A DNA stretch of 64,000 bases. Source: Sanguinoderma infundibulare (taxonomy: Eukaryota; Basidiomycota; Agaricomycetes; Polyporales; Polyporaceae). The stretch's first letter is position 1; each line of letters starts with the position of its first letter. Below, one piece after another: positions 1 to 11,715 of this stretch. The notes under the pieces are model-generated. The model was given only the letters and a program-made list of their open reading frames with translations, did not search any database and had not been told where the DNA came from. The position numbers were made by a program, and so were the translations under genes. The stretch lies in assembly GCA_032821775.1 (NCBI GenBank), contig JAVLRN010000007.1, positions 744,001 through 808,000 on the forward strand. Direction: 5' to 3'.

Positions 1-3000
1 TAGGCGTCCCCAAATATCTCATTCCCACGTACAGGCTTGCCGACTCGACGCGACCTCGTACTCGTCGTACTTGCCTTGCAAAGATGAAGCCCACCGTGAG
101 TCTGTCTCAATCTTGGTTATACTGTGCCCGGGTCTGTGGACCTGTAACGATGCCGCTTGCCGCAAGAGCGTTTTCAACGACCTACAACTTAGTCAGTCAG
201 CGTACGGAGAAATCTATGACTTATCACCCGTGTCGTCGATCTCGCCGCCGCCAGACGCACAGATGTTTCGAGAGGTCCCTCACCGGAGGGTCCTCTGGTA
301 TAATCCCACTGAGTATGGGTTAGGGTCGAGATCGAGGAGACGTGACCAAAACCCTTACCCGTACCCAAGGCGGAGGCGGGTATCCGTGTGTCCTTCCCTA
401 ACACTGCACGGCGCAGAGAAGGGCTTGGCATTGTATAGAACCACACTTGTCATGCGGACGCGGGATGAAAGGAGGCGGAAGCACGTGTACACCTCCCTAG
501 TGGCGGCCGAGCATTTTTGAGCTCATCGTTTCGCCATGCTTGAATCAGAAAGAAGAGAATACTGAAAGGTAGCTGGTGCGGGCGAGGTGAAATGGGGTTG
601 TGGAGGGCTTGTGCCCTATTGAAGGGTTTCGCCTTCCGGACTAGCCACCAGAAGTTTAATCGCTGCCACGACCGCGGTCGCCGTGATGTCGATGCTGGTC
701 GTTACACCTGCCTCATGCTCTCGTCGCTGAAAATGGGGGCTCGGGTATGGCCAAGTTAAACTCGCATCCGTTGAAATATACCGGAACCCCCCTCGATGGG
801 GTCAATGGTCCATGAATCGTCTGCTTGCCACGGCCACAGAGGAGTTGGGACCTATGTTTTTCTGTCGGCTCAAATTCGGGGGCCACGGACACGTACAGCG
901 CAAGCTATAGCATGCACTCCGACGTACCCATTGGAAGAAGGCGAAGTTCCTTTGCTTCCTTCCCTGCTACTTCGCATGCTATTCCCATTCGTAAGGTCCT
1001 TGGGATATCAAAACACAAAGCGGTGGAAGCCGTGCCTCAGCCGCGGGATACCGGTACCTGTGCCCGACCAAATTCATAACCGTCGGCCACAGGTACGTAC
1101 TCTGCGTGTAACGGCGCAGCATCGGTATGGTCAAAGTGGTCATGGGTATCCCCGTGTCCATTCCTATGTTTGAGTGCACACGAACGATGCTCACCGCCGT
1201 TATAGAATGCACCCCTGCCGACGCGGAACGTTCTGGAACGAAGAACCTAGGACGTCCAGGCTGCTCGGCCAGCAACCCTTTGGAAACCGGAGCACATGAA
1301 GGGCAAGAGTGACGGCAAAATCGATGCCGATTCTCGTCAAAGCTTTACGCAATGTTGGATTGACTACACACCTGCAGGTGAATTCTAGGGCACTCTTCGA
1401 AATTTCGTGTGCGCGACCTGCGCACGAGAAATGTGCTGACGATGACGTCTTTCTAGTAAGTGGCCACGTTGCTTCAAGGTTCCAAGGGTGTCGTGCCGCC
1501 TTCACGGCATTCGGCACGGCACCGACGGTGACGAATCATTGTTCCAGCATCTCAGTGACAAGCAAGACTCCGTGCCAAGTGGACCTCAATGTGGTGTTTA
1601 TTAAACTTAGTTTGGCACTCGACCTCCAATTCAACGTCCTGTGCCGCATTCACACGAACGCGCAACTTTCGGCTTGTCTCCGCGGAGTCCTTTCTGGCCG
1701 AACGGCAGACCAAGAAGCGGAACACGGCCCGTCAACGGCTGTGCGCTCATCCTGAGGGAGGATCCCAGTTACGAAGACCACTGGTCGGTTCACGACAGTT
1801 CTGCTTTGTGGGTCCTGTAAAGCCTGAAATTGTACGGTTGTGCAGTTCAAAGCACGGTGGCGTACGTAGCCGGCCCTGCAGCCCTGTTGGAAGCAAGGCA
1901 AGTCGAGGCACATCGTGTGCGCTCCCTGGAGGATGGCGGGAAGGTGGCAATCTTATGTAGGGTTATGTCGACGCCATACGTTGATATGGAGATGGAGACG
2001 TTTGAAGAGGTAAGTCTACCATTGTCTACAGCTCCTCGCCCTGTCTGAGCACGCCTTCAGGTGCGGCTTTCCGTCGCCACAGGCTTCGTGACGGTATGCA
2101 CCGCAGCGATCTGCAACCTTTGTTTCGTCATATTGCATACTACCATGCCTTTCGGATCTCGAAGTGTCCTTGCAGTCCTTCCAGCTCTTCGCCGTCCTCG
2201 CAGCGCAAGCTCATCAACTCTGTGCCGCACTCGCCTCCCCTTGTGCCGCAACTTCGGTTCGTCGGCTCTCCACGCGCAGTGTTCGGTAAGATTTCCCCGG
2301 GCGCGCCGTGTCCCCACTTCTCACTGTGCGCCACTTCTCGCCATGCGCTCCAGAGCGCTCCGCAGCAACATCGGCTCCTCAATTGCTCGACTATGGACCG
2401 GATATTGAAGTAGAATTGTGGTACGGTGAGAGCAAGTGCATACCCGACTAGGTGTCATGACCGCGCCGAGGAAGACGAGCATCCCACCGACGCAGTATGT
2501 GCCTGTAGGACGGCCGAGCCGTGGAACGGCGAGCGTACGTCCCCGCCATCACATGGGCAGGCAAGCGGCCAAGGTTACGCCCTGGACGAAAAGACGTGAG
2601 TAAATGAAGGTCCATCCGTGTCGTTCCAGATGCTCAATACGGCCCCGACGCCCAAATTGACAGCCCCATGCGCCACGGCCCGGAAGGATTTCGTGAGCGC
2701 GGCGGCACTTGAGGTGCTCTCGATCGATGAGTGCGGCTTGCGCATTGGCATCCGCCTAGGCTCGCAATTTGGAAGGCCGCCTTCTTACCTATTGCCACCG
2801 AAACACCGAAGGGCTCGTTCTTCTCGCGCCATCGTCGAAGAGGATGGAGAAAGGAGAAGCTGCGGAAACTCATGCTTCTCCGCTGTGGACGGGGCCCTGA
2901 CGCTGCAAGAAGGATGAGAACTGACTGCGCAATTACTCATGAGACGTCCCCGTTGAACATGGAGGATCCATCGATTACCACGGGAAGGCCCGTGGTCGAC

Positions 3001-5217
3001 GCTCGGGCGGACTCTCGGTAAGTAGGATACGCACGTCCATAACCCGAAGCTTCATTGGTACTGACCTGGTTGCTATCAGGTTTGGCGCGGACCACGTATA
3101 TTCAATCTAGCTTCTTGACGTGCAATGATTGGCCATACTTAGCCACACCATAGCACTACTCGCGAGCATCTAAAGTGACTGGGAAACTTTACCCTCCGGC
3201 CCTGAATGCGAGGGAAACTTCCAGTAAGCGCAAGTCGAAGCGCCTCAACGCCGCGTCGCTCATCACAAACGTGTCCTGGGGTCTCCATCGTGCGCGCTGT
3301 TTACTCGGCACACGTGTCGTCCTAATTACAAATTCTTCAGGTATATTTGGGTCTCTTCGCCGCGTTGATGAACGTGAACGCACTCCAGCACGGTGAGAGG
3401 ACTGCTTGTGAAGTCATCTACCCCAAAAATGAGCGAGTCTGGGCGGCTTACGTATGCTGGGAGGCTCATAAAAGCCGCACTTTTTACGTTCGTCGGGTCA
3501 CGTTCAGTACTTCAGTACAAAAATAGTGAGCCTAACGGACAGCTCCCAATAGACTTGCGATATAAATACACCATCGACTACGGTCCTGAGCAGAAATAGG
3601 ACCCGCGCCAACTCCGATGAAGGGAAAACTGTATCCACCTTTCGAAACAGAGCGGAAAGAACGACCGTGCGCATTCGTGAGGATATCCCGTCCCCCCTCG
3701 AGGTGTCCAAATCTGATTGATGTGGTTAAGAATGGATTGGCCGCCCACATGCGAGGATCGAATATAGACTGCGGAGCGCTGCGCAGTCGAGATAATTTGA
3801 CGCGACCTATCGCTTTATTCGCGACACCTTGTGGAGCATTGAGTCGGAGACAAGGACGGAAGTGCTTCGGGCGGCCCCGAGCGGCGGCCCCTACTGAGAG
3901 CGAGAGACTAGGAGCCCAGACGTCTCTGACTTGGCAAACCACTCATTTGGTGCTACTGTATTAGCTGCTGAATCCCAAGGTTCACGGGTCCAAATCAGGA
4001 CGCTGAGGATCACCGCACACACGTTTGCTTCATGAATTAGTTCAATGTGAGAGACAGACCTGCCATGACACGAAAAGAATGCGCACTCCGTGCTTGAATG
4101 AGGCCGGTCAGCAGACCACTCGCTGGAAGTAATCGCAGCAGGTTTCAATCGCCGCTGATGATCACGGCGCGTCGACCATGAAGACCTACAACATGTTCCC
4201 TCGATAATTACACCTATCTCGGGTATCAATGTGGTGACCGCAGGGACGACCTGATACCGTCGAAGCGTCCGAGTAGGGCGTCGACGAGGCCACTGATAGT
4301 ACTTGGAGATAACGGTTAAAACGGAGGAACAGGGCTCGAGAGAAACGTTTCAGGCAACGTCGGAGTCAATACCGGCACCGTGGAGACTTTCCGTATGTTG
4401 TCTATAGTTAGTTCAGGACTGGGATCCTCCGAAGGGTATCTTCGGAGACTCACTGCAGATTCGAAGACCGCATTGTCACAGTGCCGTGCTATGTCCGTCG
4501 TCAGGTGTCATCCTGTCGGAGCACGCCGGGCAAAAGGATTTGGGAGATGCAACGCCCCGTTTCGATGCTAGTGCTATGCGATGGTAGGGGGCGAGGAGTA
4601 TGTCAAGGAAATTGGCAGTACGTGTCCGTGGGGATGCTTGAAATTTGCGGGGAGCGCTCGTGACTCTGGGCGGTGTAGCCCAAAGTTGAACTTCCAAAAA
4701 TAGAAACCGTCCTTGCTTGCTGCCCCAATACTGCCAGCAACACAACCCAGCTCAACATCTCCCCGGGATGCCCGCTATCGGTATGCATGCGTTGCTTGTG
4801 CGAGATATTGTTTATGGGATGGCTCACAATGTCGTTGGATCTATCAGAGCCACATACCCAACTGCGTATCCAAGAGGAGGCTTATTAGCGACGAAAACTC
4901 GGCGATGGCGCTCATATGAACTAAATGACTGGCTATTGTAGGCCACCTTGCGGTGCCAGTTCTCGCGCGCAGTGATGGCGGCAGACGTAACCTCATTCTG
5001 GCCGTCAAGCTTTAGCTCTTGCGTCCACTCGAAGGCCGCTTTACAACCTGAGATGCCGCATCATTACCGGCTGTGGGCCGGAAGCAAGCTCACGCAATGC
5101 GGAAGCTCTTGCTACGCCATCGCCAAACATAGATGACGGTCCCCAATCCATCTTCACCGTCAACATCCAGGCTGTCGCAAGCCCGTGACTTCACTTGTGC
5201 AATCGGGGTTGCGAGCG
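1..5217. other. Gene-poor stretch, no supportable gene
   Basis: Both strands contain only short unrelated open frames with no recognisable domain and no chain of exons that reads as one protein. There are degenerate GC-rich runs of the gggtaccggtaccc type near 310-390 and 1040-1070, which are common low-complexity debris in such genomes. An ATG at 84 followed after four codons by a good GTGAGT donor could be a first exon, but no plausible second exon was found. I see no tRNA, rRNA or transposon protein here. Non-coding RNA or a strongly diverged gene cannot be excluded. Confidence 0.5.
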
Positions 5218-5225
5218 TATATAAA
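5218..5225 (+). promoter_or_regulatory. TATA box of the His-rich repeat gene
   Basis: A perfect TATATAAA lies 118 bp upstream of the ATG at 5343 in a pyrimidine-rich leader. Spacing fits a normal fungal TATA promoter with a transcript start near 5250. It supports the gene being real and on the plus strand rather than the long antisense open frames. Confidence 0.7.
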
Positions 5226-5342
5226 CCGCCATGCTCAGTCGTCATGATCCCCCGGGCCTCCACCCTACCTACCTCGCTCAGCTCCTCCTGCACTCCCGCG
5301 CTCTACCTCACTTGTTTCTCATTCGTTCACCGCTCTGAAACA

Positions 5343-6865
5343 ATGAAGTACCTCCTCGCCTACGTGCTTGCTGCTCTGCTCGTCGTCGGTGGTAAGTTGC
5401 TCACCGTCTACTTCGCTCTTCGCATAGCCCCGTTCGTTGTGATCATATCTCTGACGCGCTCTTTCCAGGTAACGCCGCTGCCTTCCCGAGGGACGACGCT
5501 GCCTCCGTCGCCGTCCCCGCCGCTGTCGATGTCCCTGCCGTGAAACACCACCACCACAAGAAGCCTCACCACCCCGAGGCTCGCGACGTCGAGGTCGCCG
5601 ATGCCGCCGCAGTCGACGACGCTGCCGAGGTCGACGACGCGCGCAAGAAGCACCACCACCACAAGAAGCCTCACCATGCGCGCGACGATGAGACCGCCGA
5701 GGTCGACTCCGCCGAGGACGTCGACGCGCGCAAGAAGAAGCACCACCACAAGAAGCCTCACCACGCTCGCGACGATGAGACCACCGAGGTCGACGACGCT
5801 GCTGAGGTGGACGCGCGCAAGAAGAAGCACCACCACCACAAGAAGCCGCACCACGCTCGCGACGACGAGGTCGAGGAGGCTGATGAGGTGGACGAGACCG
5901 CCGAGGTCGACGCCCGTCGTAAGAAGCATCACCACAAGAAGCCTCACCACGCGCGCGACGACGAGACCGACGAGGTCGACTCCGCCGAGGACGTGGACGC
6001 GCGCAAGAAGAAGCACCACCACCACAAGAAGCCTCACCACGCTCGCGACGACGAGACCACCGAGGTCGACGACGCTGCCGAGGTCGACGCGCGCAAGAAG
6101 AAGCACCACCACAAGAAGCCACACCACGCGCGCGACGACGAGGTGGAGGAGGCTGCCGAGGCGGACGAGACCGCCGAGGTCGACGCCCGTCGCAAGAAGC
6201 ATCACCACAAGAAGCCTCACCACGCGCGCGACGACGAGACCGACGAGGTCGACGACGCTGAGGACGCGGACGCGCGCAAGAAGAAGCACCACCACAAGAA
6301 GCCGCACCACGCGCGCGAGGATGAGGCCGCTGAGGTCGACGCTTCCGAGGACGTGGAGGATGTTCGCAAGAAGCACCACCACCACAAGAAGCCTCACCAT
6401 GCTCGCGACGACGAGACCACCGAGGTCGACGACGCTGCCGAGGTCGACGCGCGCAAGAAGAAGCATCACCACCACAAGAAGCCTCACCACGCGCGCGACG
6501 ACGAGGTGGAAGAGGCTGCTGAGGTGGACGAGACCGCCGAGGTCGATGCCCGTCGCAAGAAGCACCACCACAAGAAGCCCCACCACGCTCGCGACGACGA
6601 GACCGCTGAGGTCGACGACGCCGAGGACGTGGACGCGCGCAAGAAGAAGCACCACCACCACAAGAAGCCGCACCACGCGCGCGAGGACGAGTCTGCCGAC
6701 GTCGACGACGCCGCCGAGGTGGACGCGCGGCGCAAGAAGCACCACCACAAGAAGCCCCACCACGCTCGCGACGACGCCACCGAGGAGGTCGACGATGCGC
6801 GGCGCAAGAAGCACCACAAGAAGCCCCACCACCACAAGGAGGCTTCCGCTGCGCCCGCCGTCTAA
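5343..6865 (+). CDS. Secreted His/Lys/Asp/Glu-rich tandem-repeat protein
   Basis: Two exons: 5343-5391 and 5469-6865, separated by a 77-nt GTAAGT...TTTCCAG intron, giving about 481 residues. The first exon encodes a hydrophobic signal peptide (MKYLLAYVLAALLVVG). After a short Ala-rich linker the rest is about 15 copies of a 24-34 residue unit: a basic His block (RKKKHHHHKKPHHAR) followed by an acidic Asp/Glu/Val/Ala spacer. Spacers recur in an ordered three-unit pattern (units 3-5, 6-8, 10-12), so the array grew by block duplication. Dibasic RR/KK sites between blocks could be kexin cleavage points, and the His clusters suggest metal binding; both are inference. The family is not one I recognise. 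Codon use is extremely GC3-rich, which leaves long antisense frames open. The gene converges on RPAP1. Confidence 0.85.
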
Positions 6866-7285
6866 GGCGGTGACGTCCCCCCTTGCTGCTACTCTCGCCC
6901 TGTCGCTGGGTTCGAGCGGATCGCGTCGAGGACCTCGGCGGAACGGGTAGGCGTTCCGGTGGTGGCGAAGGACATTGGTATATCTCACGGCACACGGTTT
7001 ACTGCGCATATCGGCTTACTGTCCTCGTGGTCTCGTTGTTCGCTGTCGCTTTGAGTTTGTGTTCGAGAATGTCGCTTACGCTTCGGAAGTCGTCGCTGTT
7101 GCTTACGAGTACGACGAGCTTGTGTACGACTTAGGCGGTCGTTCCTGACCTGCTACGCTCCTTAACGAAAACTGTAAACGGATGTAGTTACAAGTGTACA
7201 ATATGTTGATGAATGTGATTGGTGTTACACAGAACGCGCGTTGGGATGAAGATTACAACATCATAACATATAAGTATTCGAAGTC
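6866..7285. other. Convergent intergenic spacer
   Basis: This lies between the stop codons of the His-rich gene (plus) and RPAP1 (minus). It becomes AT-richer after 7140 and presumably holds the 3' UTRs of both genes. No open frame with a recognisable product was seen. Confidence 0.5.
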
Positions 7286-10200
7286 CTACCGATCCGCATT
7301 AACCTCCAATAGGTTCTTCAGCTTCTCGTTAGCGTTCTCCCCGGACTTCCCAGAGAACTGGAGCCTCTGCGCCCTCCAGGCACCAGGTTGCTCGAAGCAA
7401 GCCGGCGGCAAGACGATCGTCCCCTCCCGATTCTGCCGATACAGCACCACGTCGTGGATGGCCTCCAACCCGCCTTGGTCCACAACTGCCCTCAACAGCT
7501 TCTCCGCCTTCTCCTCTCCGCCTGATCCCATGTTCGGCCAGATGTTGCACGCGATGTGGTGCACAGCCACGAGTCTCACGAAGCCCTCGAGAGGGCCCTT
7601 GACCAGCGCGCGCAAGTACGCCGTCACTACCTCGGCGTCAGTCTCGACCGGCCAGAGGTACTCGGCGACGCTGCCCGTCACGACGTCCTCTGGCGCGGTG
7701 CGGACAGTGCGCACGACGTGGTGAAAGTCCGCCCAGAGGTACCTGCGGTAGTCCGCGGGGTAGCGCATCGACAGCGGTATGAGGAGCAGGCGGGCGAAGA
7801 GCGGGTGCGCGAACGAGATCGCATCATAGAGCGCGACGAAGTCCGTGTACCACTGGTAGAACGGGACCGCGGCCCCGAGAAAACGCTTCGCGACGACGTC
7901 AATGCTGTCTGAGGTGTGTGTCGACGGTGGCGGGGTTCTGAGCGTCTTCGCAGAGGCGGACGCGGAGAAGGGCGCGAGGAGCTCGGTCATGAAGCGCGCC
8001 ACGAGGGCGTCGCGGAAGACTTCTTCGGTCGAGTCGTTCTGCTGTTGTCCGTGCTCGAGCATGAAGACCTTCATGCACCCAAACGCGACCTCCTCGCGGC
8101 TCATGAGGAAGCCGTTCATTTGGTGATAGCGCAGAACTGCCTGGCTGACGCGGATGAACAGGAGTGTCGCGCGCACGACTTCGGCCTCGGATGCATTCCA
8201 AGAGTCGGGTAGGCTCTTAAACGCTTCCGATTCGCCCGATTTGAGCAAGTGGTCCAGGGGACAGAACATCCAGTCCTTTGTCACCGGTAGCGGGTAGTCC
8301 CGCTTGTCGTTGAGGTGCAGAGCAGAGAGGGGCGGGAGCCGTTGAGTCGCCGCAGCGGCGATGGACTGAGGCGTTGCCCATGTCGGGGCGACCGCTTGTT
8401 CGCCCTTCGCTCGTAACGAATGAGCCATAAATGGTACAATGACGTCCATGCAACCCTTCTCCCAGATCTCCTCCGGAATAGACCAACCACGCGATCGCAA
8501 GAAGTCGGCCGTGATTGTCTCCGCGACATTGGTCACCGCACGTTCGGCCGCCGCCTCGTCTCCGGGTGACAAACGGCAAAGGATGGCGAAGGCTTGCGCC
8601 ATCCAGAACGCCGGAGACATCCCTGGAGTCCTGCGTGATAGCTGGAGGTAGGACGCGAGCAGGGTGGACAGCGGTCGGCAGAACAGATGGCCGTAAGGTA
8701 AGGACTCCGGAGTGTATAAGGATGCCCACAGGGGATGATTTGTAATCGCAGCGCATATACTCGACAGTTCGGCGATTGGTAGTAAGAAAGGCGGCGCATC
8801 TGAGGTATCACTAGGTGAGTCCGGGATGCAAGCCAGGCAGAGGCGAACTACAGAGGCCAGCGTATCAGCATGTCGATCTAGCTGTCGCAGCCATGGGACA
8901 TCGGCCGGCAGGATGCCCTGGCGCATTCCCGCACTGAGCTGCCTAAGTGCATCTTGCGCCCCCTTCAGAGCCGCTTCGACGATCTCCTTCTCCGTCCCAT
9001 TCGCGAAGCCGTCCTTGATCGCACCGAGAACAGCCGATCGTTCTTCCTCGCCTCCCCTGACTCCATTGACCTTCGCGCCCTCCAGGAATGCCGCAACAGC
9101 GCTCCACAGCCTAGCCCAGGTCTTCGCGTCCGATGCATTCAGTCGTGCGCGCAACTCGAGCACATCATCCGCCCAGCCCCACCCAACCACCTGGCTCCAA
9201 AGAATCTCGTGGCTCGGCGACGTGCAGTGCGGATCGCGGGCACAAACAATCCACGTCTCCAGTGCGCCCAGCCACGCGCTTCGAAGCTGGGACGACTGGC
9301 ACTCGGGCGACCGGATGTACTTGCTGAGCTGGAGGAAATACTCTTGCGCCGTCGTCGTGATATGCGCGTAGAGACCGTACGAGGCCAGTATTGCGTAGAA
9401 GTGGAGCGTTTCCGCAAGAAGCTGCGTTGCAAGAGGAATGGGGTAAAGGGATGACGGCGGCAGAGTGATGACGAACCGCAACAGCGAGTCGGCAGGGTCG
9501 ACCAGACTACTGGCGTTGTCCCGAGAGGATGCCGCGAGAAGACGCAGGAACTGGAGGGCGAAAGCATTTGGAAGAGATGAGCCTTCCGTTGGTGGCATGG
9601 GGGTGAGGAGGAACCGTTGGAATATGCTCGGGACGAGGCCTTTCGTTCGGACGATCTCTGTAGCGTAGTTGTTCGAGTGTTGGGCAAGTCGATGGAGGAC
9701 GGCAAGCAGTTGTGAGAGGCTCTCCTGCGGCAGCTCTGCGAGAGAGAGCACGTTCGCAGCCTGAGGGAGAACGAAGTCCAGCGGAAGCGAAGAAAGCGCC
9801 TCGCCTCCATCCAGATCCTTTAGTTCGACACCGTCGATGATCTTGATGTCCTCGTCCCATTGTGATGTACACTCCCAGAGCAGTTCGATGGCTCGAGCGC
9901 CGACGCTGGCCCGCTGGCCCATAGCCTCTGCACCGGCAGCGAGCATGCGTTTGCGGAGCGCGAGTTCTTGACTCGTCAGCTCTGGGATGCCCTTCTTCTT
10001 GTCGAAAGATGTTCGAGCGAGTTTGTAGGCGATCTTCGCCAGCAAGCCGAGCATGGATGCCCGCTGCGCAGGGACGGTGGACCGCGACAAAAGAAAGATG
10101 TCCTCGAGCGTGTACCCCGCATGCGACCCATCGGCGTGGTGATGTAGGCCAAGATGTGTAGGCAAAGAGATAGAGAGGTGTGCAGGAATCGGGGTACCGG

Positions 10201-11251
10201 TGAGGTCGAAGCGAATGGTGGGTGTGGAGGACTCGGGGACCGGCTCGGGCTCCGACTTTCCTCGTATCCACTCCAAAGATGGGTCGTTTGCGGGTACAGT
10301 GGGGAAGAAGCGTCGCCGAATATCTTCTGGAGTGCCTTTCTCTATGTCCCCCACCTCTCTCGCCTCCTCCTTGCGGTCATCTGGCTTGGCGTCCATAGAC
10401 GGCGAGACGTCAAACGCAGTGCGGGAGCGTGGAGGCGGCTTCCATGTCCCGAGAGAGACGACCTGGTCATCGCCGGCGGATGGCGGGAGTAACGGCAAAG
10501 CCTTCCTTCGTGGGGAAGGCGGCGCAGACTCGTAGACGTGCACGTCGCTGGGGGTGATATCTGCAAACCGTATTTTACGATCCGCACGGCTCGGGGGGCG
10601 TGTGCTGCTTGCAGACGTCGGAGGTGGGGACGAAGGTCGCAGGATGCTCGCTATATCAGTGGTCACAAATGGTTTTATTCCGCACGAGCTAGTATACATA
10701 CTGAGGGATATGGCTCGTGCAGGACGGGGACGCGAAGGAGACGAAGGCGGTGAAAGCCGTGACACAAGCTCGTCCGCTTCGGTAGGAGTAGAAGGACCTG
10801 AAGAAGCTAATTCTGTACGGACCTTGTCGTTACCGCCGTTCTTCTGCTTTGCCTCCCTCGCCCCACGAGCTTTCCTCAGCACCTCCGCAATGTTCGGACC
10901 GAATCTCTCGAATATCTCGGCCCTCTCCTGCTCCCTCTCCTCGTCCGACATGGCTTCTACGCGACGTCGGTTGTCTTCCTCTGCCTGCGCACGCCATTCA
11001 TCCTGCTCGCTGTTGGATGCAGGGATATTCGCGGGACCTGGATGTGGAGGAGAGACAGAACTTGGTGACAATTGCACAATTGGGACATCTCGGGCTCGAT
11101 TTTGCGCTTGTCCCCGAGCACGGGCAAACGCGCTTTGTGAACGATGTTGCACGGCCGGAAAACCGGTCTTCGTTGCAGATTCTGACGGCGCCGATGGCTT
11201 GGAGACCGGTTTTCTCTCAAGTATGGAACCGATGAGAGGAGCCTGGGTCAT
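7286..11251 (-). CDS. RPAP1: RNA polymerase II-associated protein 1 (RPAP1/Rba50-like)
   Basis: A nearly uninterrupted 1,321-codon frame. The N-terminal third has an RPAP1_N-type segment at about residues 80-130, with the alternating Arg/Glu helix DEEREQERAEIFERFGPN. An RPAP1_C-type segment lies at about 345-410 (FDLTGTPIP followed by GYTLEDIFLLSRS). A long helical C-terminal region has no catalytic motif. Known family role: a factor binding RNA polymerase II that assists its assembly or nuclear import and Mediator-dependent transcription. Length agrees with fungal and animal RPAP1. A 51-nt stretch at 10651-10701 has perfect intron borders but is divisible by three without a stop, so it may be an intron, giving a protein 17 residues shorter. 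The gene is transcribed divergently from PRMT3. Confidence 0.9.
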   Translation of the reverse strand: MTQAPLIGSILERKPVSKPSAPSESATKTGFPAVQHRSQSAFARARGQAQNRARDVPIVQLSPSSVSPPHPGPANIPASNSEQDEWRAQAEEDNRRRVEAMSDEEREQERAEIFERFGPNIAEVLRKARGAREAKQKNGGNDKVRTELASSGPSTPTEADELVSRLSPPSSPSRPRPARAISLSMYTSSCGIKPFVTTDIASILRPSSPPPTSASSTRPPSRADRKIRFADITPSDVHVYESAPPSPRRKALPLLPPSAGDDQVVSLGTWKPPPRSRTAFDVSPSMDAKPDDRKEEAREVGDIEKGTPEDIRRRFFPTVPANDPSLEWIRGKSEPEPVPESSTPTIRFDLTGTPIPAHLSISLPTHLGLHHHADGSHAGYTLEDIFLLSRSTVPAQRASMLGLLAKIAYKLARTSFDKKKGIPELTSQELALRKRMLAAGAEAMGQRASVGARAIELLWECTSQWDEDIKIIDGVELKDLDGGEALSSLPLDFVLPQAANVLSLAELPQESLSQLLAVLHRLAQHSNNYATEIVRTKGLVPSIFQRFLLTPMPPTEGSSLPNAFALQFLRLLAASSRDNASSLVDPADSLLRFVITLPPSSLYPIPLATQLLAETLHFYAILASYGLYAHITTTAQEYFLQLSKYIRSPECQSSQLRSAWLGALETWIVCARDPHCTSPSHEILWSQVVGWGWADDVLELRARLNASDAKTWARLWSAVAAFLEGAKVNGVRGGEEERSAVLGAIKDGFANGTEKEIVEAALKGAQDALRQLSAGMRQGILPADVPWLRQLDRHADTLASVVRLCLACIPDSPSDTSDAPPFLLPIAELSSICAAITNHPLWASLYTPESLPYGHLFCRPLSTLLASYLQLSRRTPGMSPAFWMAQAFAILCRLSPGDEAAAERAVTNVAETITADFLRSRGWSIPEEIWEKGCMDVIVPFMAHSLRAKGEQAVAPTWATPQSIAAAATQRLPPLSALHLNDKRDYPLPVTKDWMFCPLDHLLKSGESEAFKSLPDSWNASEAEVVRATLLFIRVSQAVLRYHQMNGFLMSREEVAFGCMKVFMLEHGQQQNDSTEEVFRDALVARFMTELLAPFSASASAKTLRTPPPSTHTSDSIDVVAKRFLGAAVPFYQWYTDFVALYDAISFAHPLFARLLLIPLSMRYPADYRRYLWADFHHVVRTVRTAPEDVVTGSVAEYLWPVETDAEVVTAYLRALVKGPLEGFVRLVAVHHIACNIWPNMGSGGEEKAEKLLRAVVDQGGLEAIHDVVLYRQNREGTIVLPPACFEQPGAWRAQRLQFSGKSGENANEKLKNLLEVNADR

Positions 11252-11715
11252 CTGGCTTCCGAACTGGTGAATAGAAGTCAGTGCATGCCTCGAGAAGCGA
11301 CTGTGTGTCGTCCACGCACATATCGAGCTTCACAACCGGGAACGCACGCAGAACAGTCGCAAGACGGAGGGTAGATGGAAGAAAGCAGCAAGGAAGTCAG
11401 ATACAGAAAGGCATAGAACGGGCTCGAACTCCATCTTCAAGATTCAGACTCCGGTAAAGTCCGACCTAACGCCAGAATAGAAGGCCTGGTACCCCGAATG
11501 AACTCCGACAACCCCGTGGTGGCTGCACTGGTTCGTTCAATGCAGCCAACTGGCCTCTTTTCATCTACGAACGACACATAGTGCCGCACTAGCACCGCAC
11601 CCCGCATCATCCGTGCTAACTCAACCGTGACGTTTTTGAGGAGCGTTTCGACAGCAGGTGAAATTTTTCTGTGGCCGCATCTGATCAGCACTGAGGCGTC
11701 TATTAGATCTTCGCA
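11252..11715. promoter_or_regulatory. Divergent promoter region between RPAP1 and PRMT3
   Basis: These 464 bp separate the start codons of two housekeeping genes transcribed in opposite directions, so they must contain both 5' UTRs and both promoters. No clear TATA box is visible, which is usual for housekeeping genes. No convincing protein frame crosses the region. Confidence 0.5.

Noticed and set aside
1309..1755. 148-codon open frame in the left gene-poor region
   Set aside because: No domain, no splice context and overlapping open frames in other phases; consistent with chance in GC-rich DNA.
5319..7009. Two antisense open frames of more than 530 codons opposite the His-rich gene
   Set aside because: They arise because the repeated GC3-rich codons exclude TTA, CTA and TCA. 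The plus strand has signal peptide, intron and TATA box; the antisense proteins are Arg/Ala/Ser or Val/Leu low complexity.
8826..9454. Plus-strand open frames inside RPAP1
   Set aside because: They are shadows of the conserved minus-strand RPAP1 coding sequence.
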